Shown: positions 47,586 through 57,498, counted from the first letter of the stretch. The stretch: 64,000 bases of DNA from Idiomarina sp. (GCA_020832105.1 JAFIFH010000075.1:1-64000); one strand, 5' to 3'. Notes: generated from the sequence alone by a model not told the origin. Translations and numbers: made by a program.

Positions 47586-48617
47586 ATGGCTCACTGGTAT
47601 CAAAGACTTTTACTCTCTCTGTTGGTTATTTTTGTGGTTACGGCATGTGCCCAACGTCCTGCTCCTGAACCTGTGGAAGAAGAAGTCACCGCGATTGAGC
47701 CAAGGTTACCAGGGGCGATGACTGAAGCCGAGCTGCTTGCCCAGCCGGTGCGCTTCTACCTCAATATTCCCTACGCTAGCAATGATAACCAGCGCCAACA
47801 GCTGGACTTATATATTCCTGAACGGCCGAGTTATGTACCTATGCCGGTGGTCATTTATCTGCATGGTGGGCAGTGGCAGGGGGGCGATAAAGCCGAGGCA
47901 CCCGGGCGCATGTTGCCGTTGGTCACTTCTGGCGATTATGCCGTGGTCGCGGTGGGATACCGTCTGACCGATGAAGCACAATGGCCAGCTCAGCTGCACG
48001 ATGTTAAGGCAGCAATACGCTGGGTCCGAGCCCGAGCTGATGACTACGGCCTGGACCCTCAGCGCATCGCATTGTGGGGGCGTGGTGCTGGCGGCCAGTT
48101 GGCGCTGATGAGCGGCATGACCAACCAGGCCCAGGACATGGCTGGCTTTCTCGGTCCCTATACGCATATTCGTAGTGATGTTTCAGCGGTGGTGAATTAC
48201 GCAGGTATCAGCGATATGAACAGCCTGCTTGAACAAGAATCTTCCCTTGACCGTGCCGCTGGCAATGCACCTGAAGCGAAGCTGATCGGTGGTAATTTGC
48301 AGGACAACAACGATATTGCCAGTGCTGCCTCTGCGCTGCACTATATTCGCAATGGTGCGCCGCCGGTGCTGACTGTGCATGGGACCAGTGACAATATTGT
48401 ACCTTACCAACAAGCCCTGGATTTTCATCAGCGCTTAGCAGATGCAGAGGTCGAGCAGCACATGATCAGCTTGCTTGGTGGCGGCCATCCTGATGCGGAG
48501 CATATCGAGCTGTCAGCAGCCTGGGCTGAAGCCGACGAACGTGCACGCCAGTTTTTGGACCGCATTTTATTGGGCCGCAATCTTCCGGTAGATGGCAGTA
48601 ATATCGAGTTCCAATAA
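47586..48617 (+). CDS. Lipoprotein alpha/beta hydrolase fold with lost nucleophile
   Basis: The 343-residue product has a lipobox (FVVTACAQ, Cys21) and an alpha/beta hydrolase core of the carboxylesterase/kynurenine-formamidase type: oxyanion HGG (YLHGGQW near residue 93), Asp in HGTSDNIVP and His in GGGHPD. In the nucleophile elbow, however, the motif reads GRGAGG where GxSAGG is expected: residue 167 is Gly (codon GGT) in place of Ser, one base from AGT. The fold should be intact but classical serine hydrolysis should not be possible. It is followed by a methyltransferase gene after a 3-base gap. Confidence 0.8.
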   Translation: MAHWYQRLLLSLLVIFVVTACAQRPAPEPVEEEVTAIEPRLPGAMTEAELLAQPVRFYLNIPYASNDNQRQQLDLYIPERPSYVPMPVVIYLHGGQWQGGDKAEAPGRMLPLVTSGDYAVVAVGYRLTDEAQWPAQLHDVKAAIRWVRARADDYGLDPQRIALWGRGAGGQLALMSGMTNQAQDMAGFLGPYTHIRSDVSAVVNYAGISDMNSLLEQESSLDRAAGNAPEAKLIGGNLQDNNDIASAASALHYIRNGAPPVLTVHGTSDNIVPYQQALDFHQRLADAEVEQHMISLLGGGHPDAEHIELSAAWAEADERARQFLDRILLGRNLPVDGSNIEFQ

Positions 48618-48620
48618 CCG

Positions 48621-49991
48621 GTGAACAGGCCTGCTTGCGACGATCAACACCCTGCTTCGAAGGTCATGCGAGGCGCTGAATTAAGCAAGGCTTTCAAGCA
48701 GGCTGATCGTTTGTTAAATAACTATCAGCAATTGTGGCGTATCCAGCCGATGAGTGCGCTTGCTGGCGCTGACACAACCAACCCCTATCAGTCGTTGGTG
48801 TCGATTTTGCAAGCAGCGATGCCAGATAATACGGCCACTGCAGTGCGCTTGGCGGAAGCCGTAGGTGCTTTATCACTGCAGCAAATTGAAGCTATTGACG
48901 GGAGTATAGGCGGCCAACATACATTTTTTTCGCCGTTACTACCTGACGCACTGGCGCTCGACTGGCTTACTCAGCCAGCGATTGACCCTCAGCTACCGGC
49001 TAGTCACAGTTTACCGTTTTGGCTGACAAATGGTATCGGCGGCCGTAAGCTCAGTCAGATCACCGCGTTTATTGCCCATGTGCCGCCAGTTTCAGGCGAG
49101 CTGGTCGAGTGGTGCGCTGGTAAGGGGCATCTTGGGCGATTGCTAAGTTATGTTAATCAGGTGCAGGATTCGCAAGCCGGTGAAAGGTCGCTGCCTGCTG
49201 GTGGGGCCCACTCAACATCCCTGAGTATCACCAGCCTCGAGTGGCAGCCTGAGCTTTGTGCCAGTGGCGCAGTGTTAGCTCAACAGTTTGGTCTGGCCCA
49301 GCGATTTCAACAAACCGATGTATTAAGTAGCGCCGGGGGCAACGCTATAGCCCAGTGCGAACATGCGGTTGCGCTGCATGCCTGTGGGGACTTGCACCTA
49401 ACGTTACTCGAGCAGGCTACACAGACGCCATTGCACAATGTGTGGCTGGCACCTTGTTGTTATCACCTGACAACACAATCACACTACCGTCCGCTTTCCC
49501 AAGCTGCGGATCAGTCTTTATTATCATTAACCCGGCAGGAACTTAAACTGGCAGTGCAAGGCCAGGTGACTGCCGGCGAGCGCGTTAGGCACTTGCGCCA
49601 GACCGAGGTGACCTGGCGACTTGCGTATCAGCTATTGCGTGAACAGCATGCCAATGCCAGTCAGTACCGAGCGCTACCCTCAGTGCCAAAACACTGGTTT
49701 TCCGGCCGCTTTGAGGCGTTTGCTGAGTGGGCTTGTGCCGAGCATGAATGGACCTTACCGCAGCAAATAGACTGGCAGGCATTACTCAGCAAGGCAGAAC
49801 AACGTTATCTATTGCTCAAGCGGCTGGATTTGATCAGGCATGTTTTTCGCCGTCCGCTGGAGTTATGGCTCGTACTGGACCGCGCACTTTTTTTGCAAGA
49901 ACATCATTACGAGGTCGCTATACAGGCGTTTTGTGACTACCAAATGACCCCGCGAAATTTGCTGATAAGTGCGCGCAGGTACTCAGCTTAG
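48621..49991 (+). CDS. METTL25/RRNAD1-like methyltransferase
   Basis: The 456-residue product has a SAM-binding motif I variant VEWCAGKGHLGR near residue 165 and the later ALHACGDL and LAPCCYHLT motifs, arranged as in the Methyltransf_32 domain of eukaryotic METTL25/RRNAD1 and its bacterial relatives. A C-terminal tail with LELWLVLDRALFLQEHHY and MTPRNLLI also fits. The start is GTG at 48621; an ATG at 48666 is an alternative. It lies 3 bases after the hydrolase gene, so they are co-transcribed. The target is unknown; RNA or protein are possible. Confidence 0.72.
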   Translation: MNRPACDDQHPASKVMRGAELSKAFKQADRLLNNYQQLWRIQPMSALAGADTTNPYQSLVSILQAAMPDNTATAVRLAEAVGALSLQQIEAIDGSIGGQHTFFSPLLPDALALDWLTQPAIDPQLPASHSLPFWLTNGIGGRKLSQITAFIAHVPPVSGELVEWCAGKGHLGRLLSYVNQVQDSQAGERSLPAGGAHSTSLSITSLEWQPELCASGAVLAQQFGLAQRFQQTDVLSSAGGNAIAQCEHAVALHACGDLHLTLLEQATQTPLHNVWLAPCCYHLTTQSHYRPLSQAADQSLLSLTRQELKLAVQGQVTAGERVRHLRQTEVTWRLAYQLLREQHANASQYRALPSVPKHWFSGRFEAFAEWACAEHEWTLPQQIDWQALLSKAEQRYLLLKRLDLIRHVFRRPLELWLVLDRALFLQEHHYEVAIQAFCDYQMTPRNLLISARRYSA

Positions 49992-50014
49992 AACAGCTTG
50001 AAAGTGTTACTTAC

Positions 50015-50045
50015 AAAAAAACCAGGCAGCGCCTGGTTTTTTTAT
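50015..50045. terminator. Bidirectional terminator between methyltransferase and prs
   Basis: AAAAAAACCAGGC-AGC-GCCTGGTTTTTTT is symmetric with T runs on both strands. Confidence 0.9.
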
Positions 50046-50072
50046 TGAATACAACTGAGCTTGAGTGGTTCG

Positions 50073-51020
50073 TTAGTACTCAAACATTGCTGAGATGGAT
50101 TCTTCGTTACTGACCCGGCGTAGCGCTTCAGACAGCATGCCACTCAAGGTAAGCTGGGTGACGATACCGGTTTCGATCATTCGCGGGTCAAGCGGGATTG
50201 AATCAGTCACAACGACTTCATCAATTTCGCAATTACTTAAATTCTCGATAGCGTTACCTGAGAAGACTGGGTGGGTGGCATAGGCAAAAACCCGTTTTGC
50301 ACCATGCTTTTTCAACGCTTCAGCGGCTTTACATAAAGTGCCGCCGGTGTCGATCATGTCGTCGACCATAATGCAGTCACGTCCGGCAACATCACCAATG
50401 ATGTGCATGACCTGAGACTCGTTGGCTTTTGGCCGACGTTTATCGATAATCGCAAGATCCGCATCGTTCATTAATTTGGCCATGGCACGAGCACGAACGA
50501 CACCACCGATATCAGGCGATACCATCACCGGGTTGTCGAACTGTTGCTGCTTCATATGCTCAAGCAACACCGGGCTGCCGAATACGTTGTCCACTGGTAC
50601 GTCAAAGAAACCCTGAATTTGTTCCGCGTGCAGGTCAACAGTTAAGACTCTGTCAACACCAACACTGGAAAGAAAATCTGCGACAACTTTAGCGGTAATA
50701 GGCACCCGTGCTGAGCGTACACGACGGTCCTGGCGGGCGTATCCGAAGTAAGGGATGACCGCAGTAATACGTCCTGCAGATGCTCGACGCAAGGCGTCAA
50801 CCATCACAATTAGTTCCATTAGGTTATCGTTGGTTGGGCTACAGGTTGATTGAATGATAAAAACGTCGGCACCGCGAACATTTTCGTTAATTTGGACACT
50901 TATCTCGCCGTCGCTGAAGCGACCTACGTCCGCCTCCCCTAATTTAATATAGAGTCTGTCGGCGATTTTTCGGGCTAGCTCTGGTGTGGCATTACCAGCA
51001 AAAAGCTTCATGTCAGGCAC
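50073..51020 (-). CDS. prs: Ribose-phosphate pyrophosphokinase
   Basis: Prs makes PRPP, the precursor for nucleotides, NAD, histidine and tryptophan. The 315-residue product equals the E. coli length and has the PRPP-binding motif [14 protein letters not shown] and the [11 protein letters not shown] flexible-loop region. Translation begins at GTG (MPDMKLFAG) with GAGG 7 bases upstream; the same GTG start is known in E. coli, so 51020 is preferred over the ATG at 51011. It follows ispE by 41 bases. Confidence 0.97.
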   Translation of the reverse strand: MPDMKLFAGNATPELARKIADRLYIKLGEADVGRFSDGEISVQINENVRGADVFIIQSTCSPTNDNLMELIVMVDALRRASAGRITAVIPYFGYARQDRRVRSARVPITAKVVADFLSSVGVDRVLTVDLHAEQIQGFFDVPVDNVFGSPVLLEHMKQQQFDNPVMVSPDIGGVVRARAMAKLMNDADLAIIDKRRPKANESQVMHIIGDVAGRDCIMVDDMIDTGGTLCKAAEALKKHGAKRVFAYATHPVFSGNAIENLSNCEIDEVVVTDSIPLDPRMIETGIVTQLTLSGMLSEALRRVSNEESISAMFEY

Positions 51021-51061
51021 GCATTTACCTCGACCAATTGGAGTGGGTTAAGTTTGACTTG

Positions 51062-51901
51062 TTACAGACATTGCCACGCAGGGGAGGTATTCAACCCGCG
51101 CGTGACAAAGCCGCTGAACTCTTGTGGTAGTTCAGCAAGGGCTTCTTGTGCAGCCGCTTGGCTAGAAAAACAGCCAAATACACAAGCCCCTGTACCAGTC
51201 ATTCGGGTCGGAGCGTATTCTACCAACCAGTCTATTGCTTTGGCAACCTGCGGATAGAGTGAGCTGACCAATGGTTGGCAGTCATTACGGTAGCTTTGCC
51301 AGTCTTTGAGGGGCAGTTCAAGCGGCGCGCTGGCACGGAAAAGTTCAGGGTGATTAAAGACCTCGGCGGTGCTGACATGAACTTTGGGGTCGACCAGCAG
51401 ATACCAGGCTTCGTCAGGCTTGGCCGTGGTAAACTGCTCACCGACTCCGCGGGCAAGGGTGGCTTCGCCATGCACAAACACCGGCACGTCGGCCCCGAGC
51501 TGAAGGCCAATGCCGGCGAGTTGCGCCCGTGATAAACCTAAAGACCACAGGTGGTTGAGTGCGATAAGGGTGCTCGCTGCGTCTGAGGAGCCGCCGCCCA
51601 GACCGCCGCCCATCGGGATTTTCTTCTGCAGGGTCAAACGCACCCCCTGGGTGGTGTCCTTGCGATATGGTAATAACAATTGTGCTGCGCGATAGATAAG
51701 GTTGTCTTCTACTGGCACTTCGTCCAGTGGGGTGAGCACGGTGACGTGCCCATCACTAGTGGATTCCGCAAATAGCTGATCACACAGGTCAATAAATTGA
51801 AACAACGTTTCCAGTTCATGGTAGCCGTTAGCGCGACGACCAGTAATGTGAAGGAATAAATTTATTTTAGCCGGTGCGGCTATCGTCAGATGATTTACCA
51901 T
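51062..51901 (-). CDS. ispE: 4-diphosphocytidyl-2-C-methyl-D-erythritol kinase
   Basis: IspE is a GHMP kinase of the MEP isoprenoid pathway. From the ATG at 51901 the product is 279 residues, close to E. coli (283), starting MVNHLTIAAPAKINLFLH. The ATP-binding motif PMGGGLGGGSSDAAS is intact. A longer frame to 51934 would overlap lolB by 31 bases; with the chosen start the ATG follows the lolB stop within TAACATG. The lolB-ispE-prs order is conserved. Confidence 0.95.
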   Translation of the reverse strand: MVNHLTIAAPAKINLFLHITGRRANGYHELETLFQFIDLCDQLFAESTSDGHVTVLTPLDEVPVEDNLIYRAAQLLLPYRKDTTQGVRLTLQKKIPMGGGLGGGSSDAASTLIALNHLWSLGLSRAQLAGIGLQLGADVPVFVHGEATLARGVGEQFTTAKPDEAWYLLVDPKVHVSTAEVFNHPELFRASAPLELPLKDWQSYRNDCQPLVSSLYPQVAKAIDWLVEYAPTRMTGTGACVFGCFSSQAAAQEALAELPQEFSGFVTRGLNTSPAWQCL

Positions 51902-51902
51902 G

Positions 51903-52598
51903 TTACTCAACTCTATCTTGCGAGCCCAAGCCATTCTCCGGGGGAGTAATGCTCCAACGGCTGATGCTCAGGCGAATTAAATAGTCATCGGAACTCAGCT
52001 CGAGTTGGTGCGGTAACTGCACCGCATAATCCGAGGCTTGCTGATACCTGGCAAGACTGACCTGCCAGCTGGTTTGGCTGATATTGTCCTGCGACATAAA
52101 ACCCTGCGCATTGTCGATGTCCACCTGGTAACTGGCTAAGGTACCGTCTGCATAGTAGTGCGGGTTAATAATCTGAGTTTGTGGTAACCGACCCAACAAG
52201 GCATCGTGAATCAGCTCAATCGGTAAAAACACATTGAGGTGGATCAACAGCAGTGATTCAATGTCCGCAGCAAAGAACTCCTCACCCTGATGATCGGTGA
52301 GTTTTGCGTAGTCCGCGGTTTCTTCAACCCGAGCCAAAGTACCGCGAAGGGGATGGGAAATCCTCAGCGAACGCTGACTGGCTTCATTTTGCCAGCGCAA
52401 GCTGGCGCTCTGACGAGAATTATCTTGATGGTCAAAAAACGCCATCCGGGATTGAAACTCCCAGGCGTTGATTCCCGCAAGGCTTTGTTGATGCGCGTCG
52501 ATAATTGAATCGTCAATATCCTGGGGGGTATGGCGGTCGGCAATCGAGGCGCATGCAGATAACATTGACACAAAAAATAGTAAGGCAAATAAACGCAT
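51903..52598 (-). CDS. lolB: Outer-membrane lipoprotein receptor LolB
   Basis: LolB accepts lipoproteins from LolA and inserts them into the outer membrane. The 231-residue product has a lipobox MLSACAS (Cys16) and the mature features of the LolA/LolB beta fold, including the WEFQSRMAF strand and the LRISHPLRGTLARVEE segment. It is divergent from hemA, sharing a 129-bp promoter region, as in E. coli. Confidence 0.93.
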   Translation of the reverse strand: MRLFALLFFVSMLSACASIADRHTPQDIDDSIIDAHQQSLAGINAWEFQSRMAFFDHQDNSRQSASLRWQNEASQRSLRISHPLRGTLARVEETADYAKLTDHQGEEFFAADIESLLLIHLNVFLPIELIHDALLGRLPQTQIINPHYYADGTLASYQVDIDNAQGFMSQDNISQTSWQVSLARYQQASDYAVQLPHQLELSSDDYLIRLSISRWSITPPENGLGSQDRVE

Positions 52599-52628
52599 GG
52601 GAATCCTTGGCTGAGATCCAGAACAGAG

Positions 52629-52657
52629 TTGACCATGAAACCACCCTTGCTTTCAAT
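52629..52657 (+). promoter_or_regulatory. Candidate hemA promoter
   Basis: TTGACC and TTCAAT are separated by 17 bp, about 70 bases before the hemA start, in the lolB-hemA divergent gap. Confidence 0.5.
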
Positions 52658-52727
52658 AGGCGGGGCTTTGCAATACAATACAGCCCTTAAATTTATTCAT
52701 GTAAAGAGCGCCAGTAACTAATCATCT

Positions 52728-53975
52728 ATGACCATTTTAGCCTTGGGCGTAAATCATAAAACAGCTTCCGTTGAAGTTCGCGAAAAAGTAGCCTTTGCTG
52801 CAGACGAGCTGGAAATGGCGTTGCAGTCGCTGACGCAGTTAGGTCATGTGTCCGAAAGCGTGATTGTGTCGACCTGTAATCGCACCGAGCTGTACTGCCA
52901 TTTGGAAGAAGGTGACCTTACCCCGGTGATCGAATGGTTGGCGAATTTCCATCACGTACCCGCCGCAGAACTGAGCCAGTACCTGTACCAGTATGCCGAT
53001 GACAAAGCAGTGAACCACCTGATGTCAGTGGCCTCAGGCCTGGACTCACTAGTCCTCGGTGAGCCGCAAATCCTTGGCCAGGTCAAGCAGGCATTTCAGC
53101 AGGCGAAAGAAGCTGGCACGGTGGGGACGATTTTTGAGCGCTTGTTTCAGTCTACATTTTCTATCGCAAAAGATGTCCGCACGCATACCGAGGTAGGGCA
53201 GAACGCGGTATCAGTGGCCTTTGCTGCGGTTAATCTGGCCAAACATATCTTTGCCAATCTGAGCAGCGCCAAAGTGTTGTTAGTAGGCGCTGGTGAAACA
53301 GCGGAGCTGGCGGCGCGGCATTTAAGCGAGCAGGGCGTTGCGCAAATGATGATCGCCAACCGCACCCGAGCGCGCGGTGAAGCATTGGCTGCGGCGGTTG
53401 GCGGTGAAGCCCATTCTTTAAGCGACCTTCACTACTTGCTGCCACAGGCGGATATCGTGATCTCGTCAACCGCGAGCCCTTTACCTATCATTGGTAAGGG
53501 TCTGGTTGAACAAGCGGTGAAGAAAAGACGTCACCAGCCAATGCTGTTGATAGATTTGGCGGTCCCCAGAGATATTGAAGAGCAGGTGGGTGACCTTGAT
53601 GATGTCTTTTTGTATACCGTGGACGATTTGCAAAGCATTGTCAGTACGAACCGTAAGCAACGGGAAACTGAAGCGGAAGCGGCGCGGTTGATGATTGAAG
53701 AACAAGCGCTCTCGTTTGCGGCCTGGTTACGCAGCCTCAATAGTATCGACCTATTACGCCGCTACCGGCAAAGCCATCAGCTGGCCAGTGACCAGGCAGT
53801 TCAACGCGCACTCAATAGCCTGGCAGCAGGTAAAAGTGCGGAAGATGTGGTGACTGAGCTGGCCAACCGTCTGACCAACACATTAATGCATACACCGACC
53901 CGAGCTATTCAGGATGCGGGTCGGCGTGGCGATTTGACCGCTTTGGCGGCCTATCAAAAACTGATTAAAGATTAA
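52728..53975 (+). CDS. hemA: Glutamyl-tRNA reductase
   Basis: HemA reduces glutamyl-tRNA to glutamate-1-semialdehyde, the first committed step of heme synthesis. The 415-residue product has the nucleophile Cys50 in STCNRTELY, the [15 protein letters not shown] motif, the NADPH-binding [10 protein letters not shown] and a helical dimerisation domain. No strong Shine-Dalgarno is seen. It starts the hemA-prfA-prmC run, with prfA 11 bases downstream. Confidence 0.97.
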   Translation: MTILALGVNHKTASVEVREKVAFAADELEMALQSLTQLGHVSESVIVSTCNRTELYCHLEEGDLTPVIEWLANFHHVPAAELSQYLYQYADDKAVNHLMSVASGLDSLVLGEPQILGQVKQAFQQAKEAGTVGTIFERLFQSTFSIAKDVRTHTEVGQNAVSVAFAAVNLAKHIFANLSSAKVLLVGAGETAELAARHLSEQGVAQMMIANRTRARGEALAAAVGGEAHSLSDLHYLLPQADIVISSTASPLPIIGKGLVEQAVKKRRHQPMLLIDLAVPRDIEEQVGDLDDVFLYTVDDLQSIVSTNRKQRETEAEAARLMIEEQALSFAAWLRSLNSIDLLRRYRQSHQLASDQAVQRALNSLAAGKSAEDVVTELANRLTNTLMHTPTRAIQDAGRRGDLTALAAYQKLIKD

Positions 53976-53986
53976 CAGGAATTCAG

Positions 53987-55072
53987 ATGAAAGATTCGAT
54001 CGTTCGCAAGCTCGAAGGTTTGGTTGAGCGTTATGAAGAAGTACAGGCGTTGCTTGGCGACCCGGAAATTATTAGCAAACAGGATAAGTTCCGAGCTTTG
54101 TCAAAAGAATATGCGCAGTTAGAAGACACGGTGCTGTGTTTTCAGCGCTATCAGCAGGCGGTGGAGGATGAAAACTCCGCTGAAGCTATGCGTGGGGACG
54201 ATGATCCCGAGATGCGAGAAATGGCAGAAGAAGAATTAACCGACGCGAAAGCCCGGCGCGAGGCATTGTCTGCGGAGCTTGAGATCCTGCTGCTACCGAA
54301 AGATCCCAATGACGACAACCCTTGTTACCTGGAAATACGAGCCGGGGCTGGGGGTGATGAAGCTGCTATTTTCGCAGGGGATCTGTATCGCATGTATAGC
54401 CGCTACGCAGAACAGCATGGCTGGAAAGTGAGCATTGTGAGCGTTAATGAAGGTGAGCATGGTGGCTTTAAAGAGCTGATTGCCCATGTGATGGGCGACG
54501 GTGCTTACGGTAAAATGAAGTTTGAATCCGGCGGTCACCGGGTCCAGCGAGTGCCAGAAACAGAATCCCAGGGGCGCGTACATACGTCGGCGTGTACCGT
54601 TGCCGTATTACCAGAAATTCCGGAAGCGGAAGCCATTGAGATTAATCCTGCAGACTTGCGGGTTGACACTTATCGCGCGTCTGGCGCGGGTGGTCAGCAC
54701 GTCAACCGTACCGACTCAGCGGTGCGTTTAACTCACTTACCCACGGGTGTCGTGGTGGAGTGTCAGGACGAGCGCTCGCAGCACAAGAACAAAGCGAAAG
54801 CGATGTCAGTCCTGCAATCGCGATTACAAGCGGCTGAGGACGAAAGACGACGTCAGGAAGAACAATCGACCCGGCGTAGCCTGGTTGCCAGTGGTGACCG
54901 GTCGGAGCGTATTCGCACCTACAACTATCCACAAGGTCGGATCAGTGATCACCGGATCAACTTGACCCTATACCGCCTGGATGAAGTTCTGCAGGGTTCG
55001 CTAGACCTGATTCTTGATGCCATCGTGCAGGAGCATCAGGCTGACCTGCTTGCCTCCTTGTCCGAAGGTTAA
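53987..55072 (+). CDS. prfA: Peptide chain release factor 1
   Basis: RF1 ends translation at UAA and UAG. The 361-residue product has the codon-reading PxT motif as P-E-T within RVPETESQG, and the catalytic GGQ in [12 protein letters not shown], which is the substrate of the adjacent PrmC. AGGA lies 6 bases before the ATG. Length equals E. coli RF1 (360). Confidence 0.98.
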   Translation: MKDSIVRKLEGLVERYEEVQALLGDPEIISKQDKFRALSKEYAQLEDTVLCFQRYQQAVEDENSAEAMRGDDDPEMREMAEEELTDAKARREALSAELEILLLPKDPNDDNPCYLEIRAGAGGDEAAIFAGDLYRMYSRYAEQHGWKVSIVSVNEGEHGGFKELIAHVMGDGAYGKMKFESGGHRVQRVPETESQGRVHTSACTVAVLPEIPEAEAIEINPADLRVDTYRASGAGGQHVNRTDSAVRLTHLPTGVVVECQDERSQHKNKAKAMSVLQSRLQAAEDERRRQEEQSTRRSLVASGDRSERIRTYNYPQGRISDHRINLTLYRLDEVLQGSLDLILDAIVQEHQADLLASLSEG

Positions 55073-55084
55073 GATCGCTTAAGG

Positions 55085-55957
55085 ATGCAAAGTCATTACG
55101 TGATTCATCGAGCTGTTTTATTTGGCAAAAGTCAGTGTGCGTTAGGGGCCAGCGAGAGCCCGCTATTGGATGCTCAGCTGCTATTACAAGCCGTGCTGGA
55201 CTGTGACCGACAGTATTTATATATGCACCCTGATCAGGCTCTTAGTGATGAGCAATGGGAGCGCTACCGTCAACTCATCGAGCAGCGCAAGGCGGGTCAG
55301 CCGATAGCGTACCTGGTGGGGACCCGTGATTTTTGGAATATGTCACTACAGGTCAATGCCAGCACGCTGATTCCGCGCCCGGATACAGAGATTCTGGTGG
55401 AGCAGGCGCTCAAGCTGGCGTTGCCAGTGCAGGCCCGGGTGCTGGAGCTTGGCACTGGAACCGGCGCCATTAGCCTGGCTCTGGCTCATGAAAGACCTAC
55501 ATGGCAGTTCTGCGCGGTGGACCTGAGCGAAGAGGCCGTTGCCCTCGCGCGGCGCAATCGTGATACCTACGGATTAACCGAGCGCGTGGACATCTTGCAA
55601 AGTAACTGGTTTGACGCACTTGCCGGGCGCTCCGCGAATTCACGCAGATTTGATCTGATTGTCAGTAACCCGCCTTATATTGACCCTGATGATATCCATC
55701 TGGAGCAAGGCGATGTGCGTTTTGAGCCCCGTTCAGCATTGGTTGCCGAGGATCATGGCTTCGCAGATTTACGTCATATCATTGAGCACGGCAAAGGGTA
55801 TTTAGCCCCAGGTGGCTGGATAATTCTTGAACACGGTTATCAGCAGGCAGCTAAAGTTGGCCAGATTTTTTCCGAAACAGGTTATGAAAAGGTTAACACA
55901 GCGGCGGATTATGCTAACTTGGACAGAGTAACCTTTGCACAGCGAAAGCACGACTAA
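55085..55957 (+). CDS. prmC: Release-factor glutamine methyltransferase
   Basis: PrmC methylates the glutamine of the GGQ motif in release factors. The 290-residue product has the SAM motif LELGTGTGAISLAL and the substrate-Gln-binding NPPY motif in VSNPPYIDP, with an N-terminal helical domain. AAGG directly abuts the ATG, so initiation probably depends on coupling to prfA, 12 bases upstream. Its N-terminus aligns well with E. coli PrmC through ASESP. Confidence 0.96.
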   Translation: MQSHYVIHRAVLFGKSQCALGASESPLLDAQLLLQAVLDCDRQYLYMHPDQALSDEQWERYRQLIEQRKAGQPIAYLVGTRDFWNMSLQVNASTLIPRPDTEILVEQALKLALPVQARVLELGTGTGAISLALAHERPTWQFCAVDLSEEAVALARRNRDTYGLTERVDILQSNWFDALAGRSANSRRFDLIVSNPPYIDPDDIHLEQGDVRFEPRSALVAEDHGFADLRHIIEHGKGYLAPGGWIILEHGYQQAAKVGQIFSETGYEKVNTAADYANLDRVTFAQRKHD

Positions 55958-55980
55958 CGGTCGTTAAGGCGCGCCGTTAG
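55954..55980 (+). other. Inverted repeat after prmC
   Basis: CTAACGG and CCGTTAG (7 bp, 13-base loop) lie at the prmC stop. There is no T run; a partial attenuator or mRNA-end structure is possible. Confidence 0.35.
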
Positions 55981-56004
55981 CTGAGGGGAAAGTGACAACA
56001 ATTT

Positions 56005-57498
56005 ATGAATAATCAATTTTTATTTGCCGATGAGCCAGCCAAACAACAGGAGCTTCCCCAGGAGAGCTGGAAGATTCTGATTGTGGACGATGAGCCTGAA
56101 GTGCATGCGGTGACCAAACTCGCGTTAAGCGATTTCAGCTTTCTTGGCCGTGGGCTTGAGTTTCATAGCGCTTATTCCGGTGAAGAGGCTCGCGAGTTGG
56201 CGACCAAACATCCTGACGCCGCGATTATTTTACTCGACGTGGTGATGGAAACTGACGATGCCGGTCTGCATGTGGCTAAATTTATCCGTGAAGAACTGGG
56301 CAACCGATTTACCCGAATCATTCTGCGTACCGGTCAGCCTGGGCAGGCGCCCGAGCGCACGGTGATCGTGAATTACGATATCAATGATTATAAGTCGAAA
56401 ACCGAGCTCACCGCGCAAAAGCTGTTCACTGCAGTGATGTCCAGCTTACGTTCTTACCGGGATATCATCTCCATTGACCATAGCCGTCATGGACTGGAAA
56501 AAATTATTGCGGCGTCGACCAACTTATTTGCCTTGCAGTCGATGGACCACTTTGTCGACGGCCTGGTGCAGCAGTTGAGCTGGGTGATTGGTGGTGCCCG
56601 GCAGACTTTGTATGCTGCTGCAGGTCGCTCCGCGAACCCAGAGCAAATGGTGATTCGCGCGGCGTATGGTGAGGACGCTGATCAACTGTTAAATCAGCAG
56701 ATCAAAGCTGCATTGCCGAAAAATGTATTGCCAGAAGTTGACAAGGTGATTCGCTCCCATGGGATTTTCTATGGCGAAGATTTTGTCCTCGCGTACTGCC
56801 CTAGTCAATGTCGACCACAGGGCGCTTTGTTGTGTCTAACCGGGCTCACCCGAGTGCTCAGCGATAGCGAAAAGGAATTGTTGCAGCTATTTGCAGATAA
56901 CGTGCAGCTGGCGCACGACAATGTGACCTGTTTACAGGACACGGACGAGTTGCTGGCAGGCATTGTTGGTCGGCTAATGGTCCTGGAACAGGAAAAAGTC
57001 GCGCAGTCACTGCGCAGTCAATCAGGCTTCGTGCAGGTCACCCACGCGCTGGCGTCGGCTCTTGATTTGAGCCCAACCAGAATTCAGCAAACCGCTACCG
57101 CAGCCACCTTATATGAACGTGCAGAAAAGCTATTTGCGGTCATGGATGGCCAACCTGCGACTAAAGTGTCACCTTGTCAGGAACGTTTGAAACGAGCGGT
57201 GCGGCCGCTGAATATGGCAGACTCTGATATCTCGCAAATTGCCTATCGGGCCCTGAACGAACGGCTGGAGCGTTGGGATGGGTTGGGCTTGCCTGCGGGA
57301 AAACAGGGGTCTGCAATAGCAACGGAAAGCCAGGTGCTGGTATTGGCATTTCATTTTTGCCAATTGGCCCAGCAACCGATGGATGACGCCGCGCTGATCC
57401 AACGGTTGAATGAGGAGCGAGAGCGTCATTTCGCCCCTGGCTTGCTCGAAGCAGTTGCTAACAACCTGACTAAAATGCGCGGTTTAGCCAAGGCTTAA
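56005..57498 (+). CDS. Response regulator: REC, DUF3369, degenerate HD-GYP
   Basis: The 497-residue product has a receiver domain at about 22-145 (KILIVDDEPEVHAV, phospho-acceptor Asp78 in ILLDVVME, Lys at KSKTEL), then a GAF-like DUF3369 domain at about 160-330, then a C-terminal region that keeps a trace of HD-GYP: ERWDGLGLP (422-430) resembles HERWDGxGYP. The HD metal pair expected near residue 370 reads LYERA, and no GYP is present, so c-di-GMP hydrolysis is improbable. It lies between prmC and sirB2, where enterobacteria have only sirB genes. No cognate histidine kinase is in the window. Confidence 0.82.
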   Translation: MNNQFLFADEPAKQQELPQESWKILIVDDEPEVHAVTKLALSDFSFLGRGLEFHSAYSGEEARELATKHPDAAIILLDVVMETDDAGLHVAKFIREELGNRFTRIILRTGQPGQAPERTVIVNYDINDYKSKTELTAQKLFTAVMSSLRSYRDIISIDHSRHGLEKIIAASTNLFALQSMDHFVDGLVQQLSWVIGGARQTLYAAAGRSANPEQMVIRAAYGEDADQLLNQQIKAALPKNVLPEVDKVIRSHGIFYGEDFVLAYCPSQCRPQGALLCLTGLTRVLSDSEKELLQLFADNVQLAHDNVTCLQDTDELLAGIVGRLMVLEQEKVAQSLRSQSGFVQVTHALASALDLSPTRIQQTATAATLYERAEKLFAVMDGQPATKVSPCQERLKRAVRPLNMADSDISQIAYRALNERLERWDGLGLPAGKQGSAIATESQVLVLAFHFCQLAQQPMDDAALIQRLNEERERHFAPGLLEAVANNLTKMRGLAKA

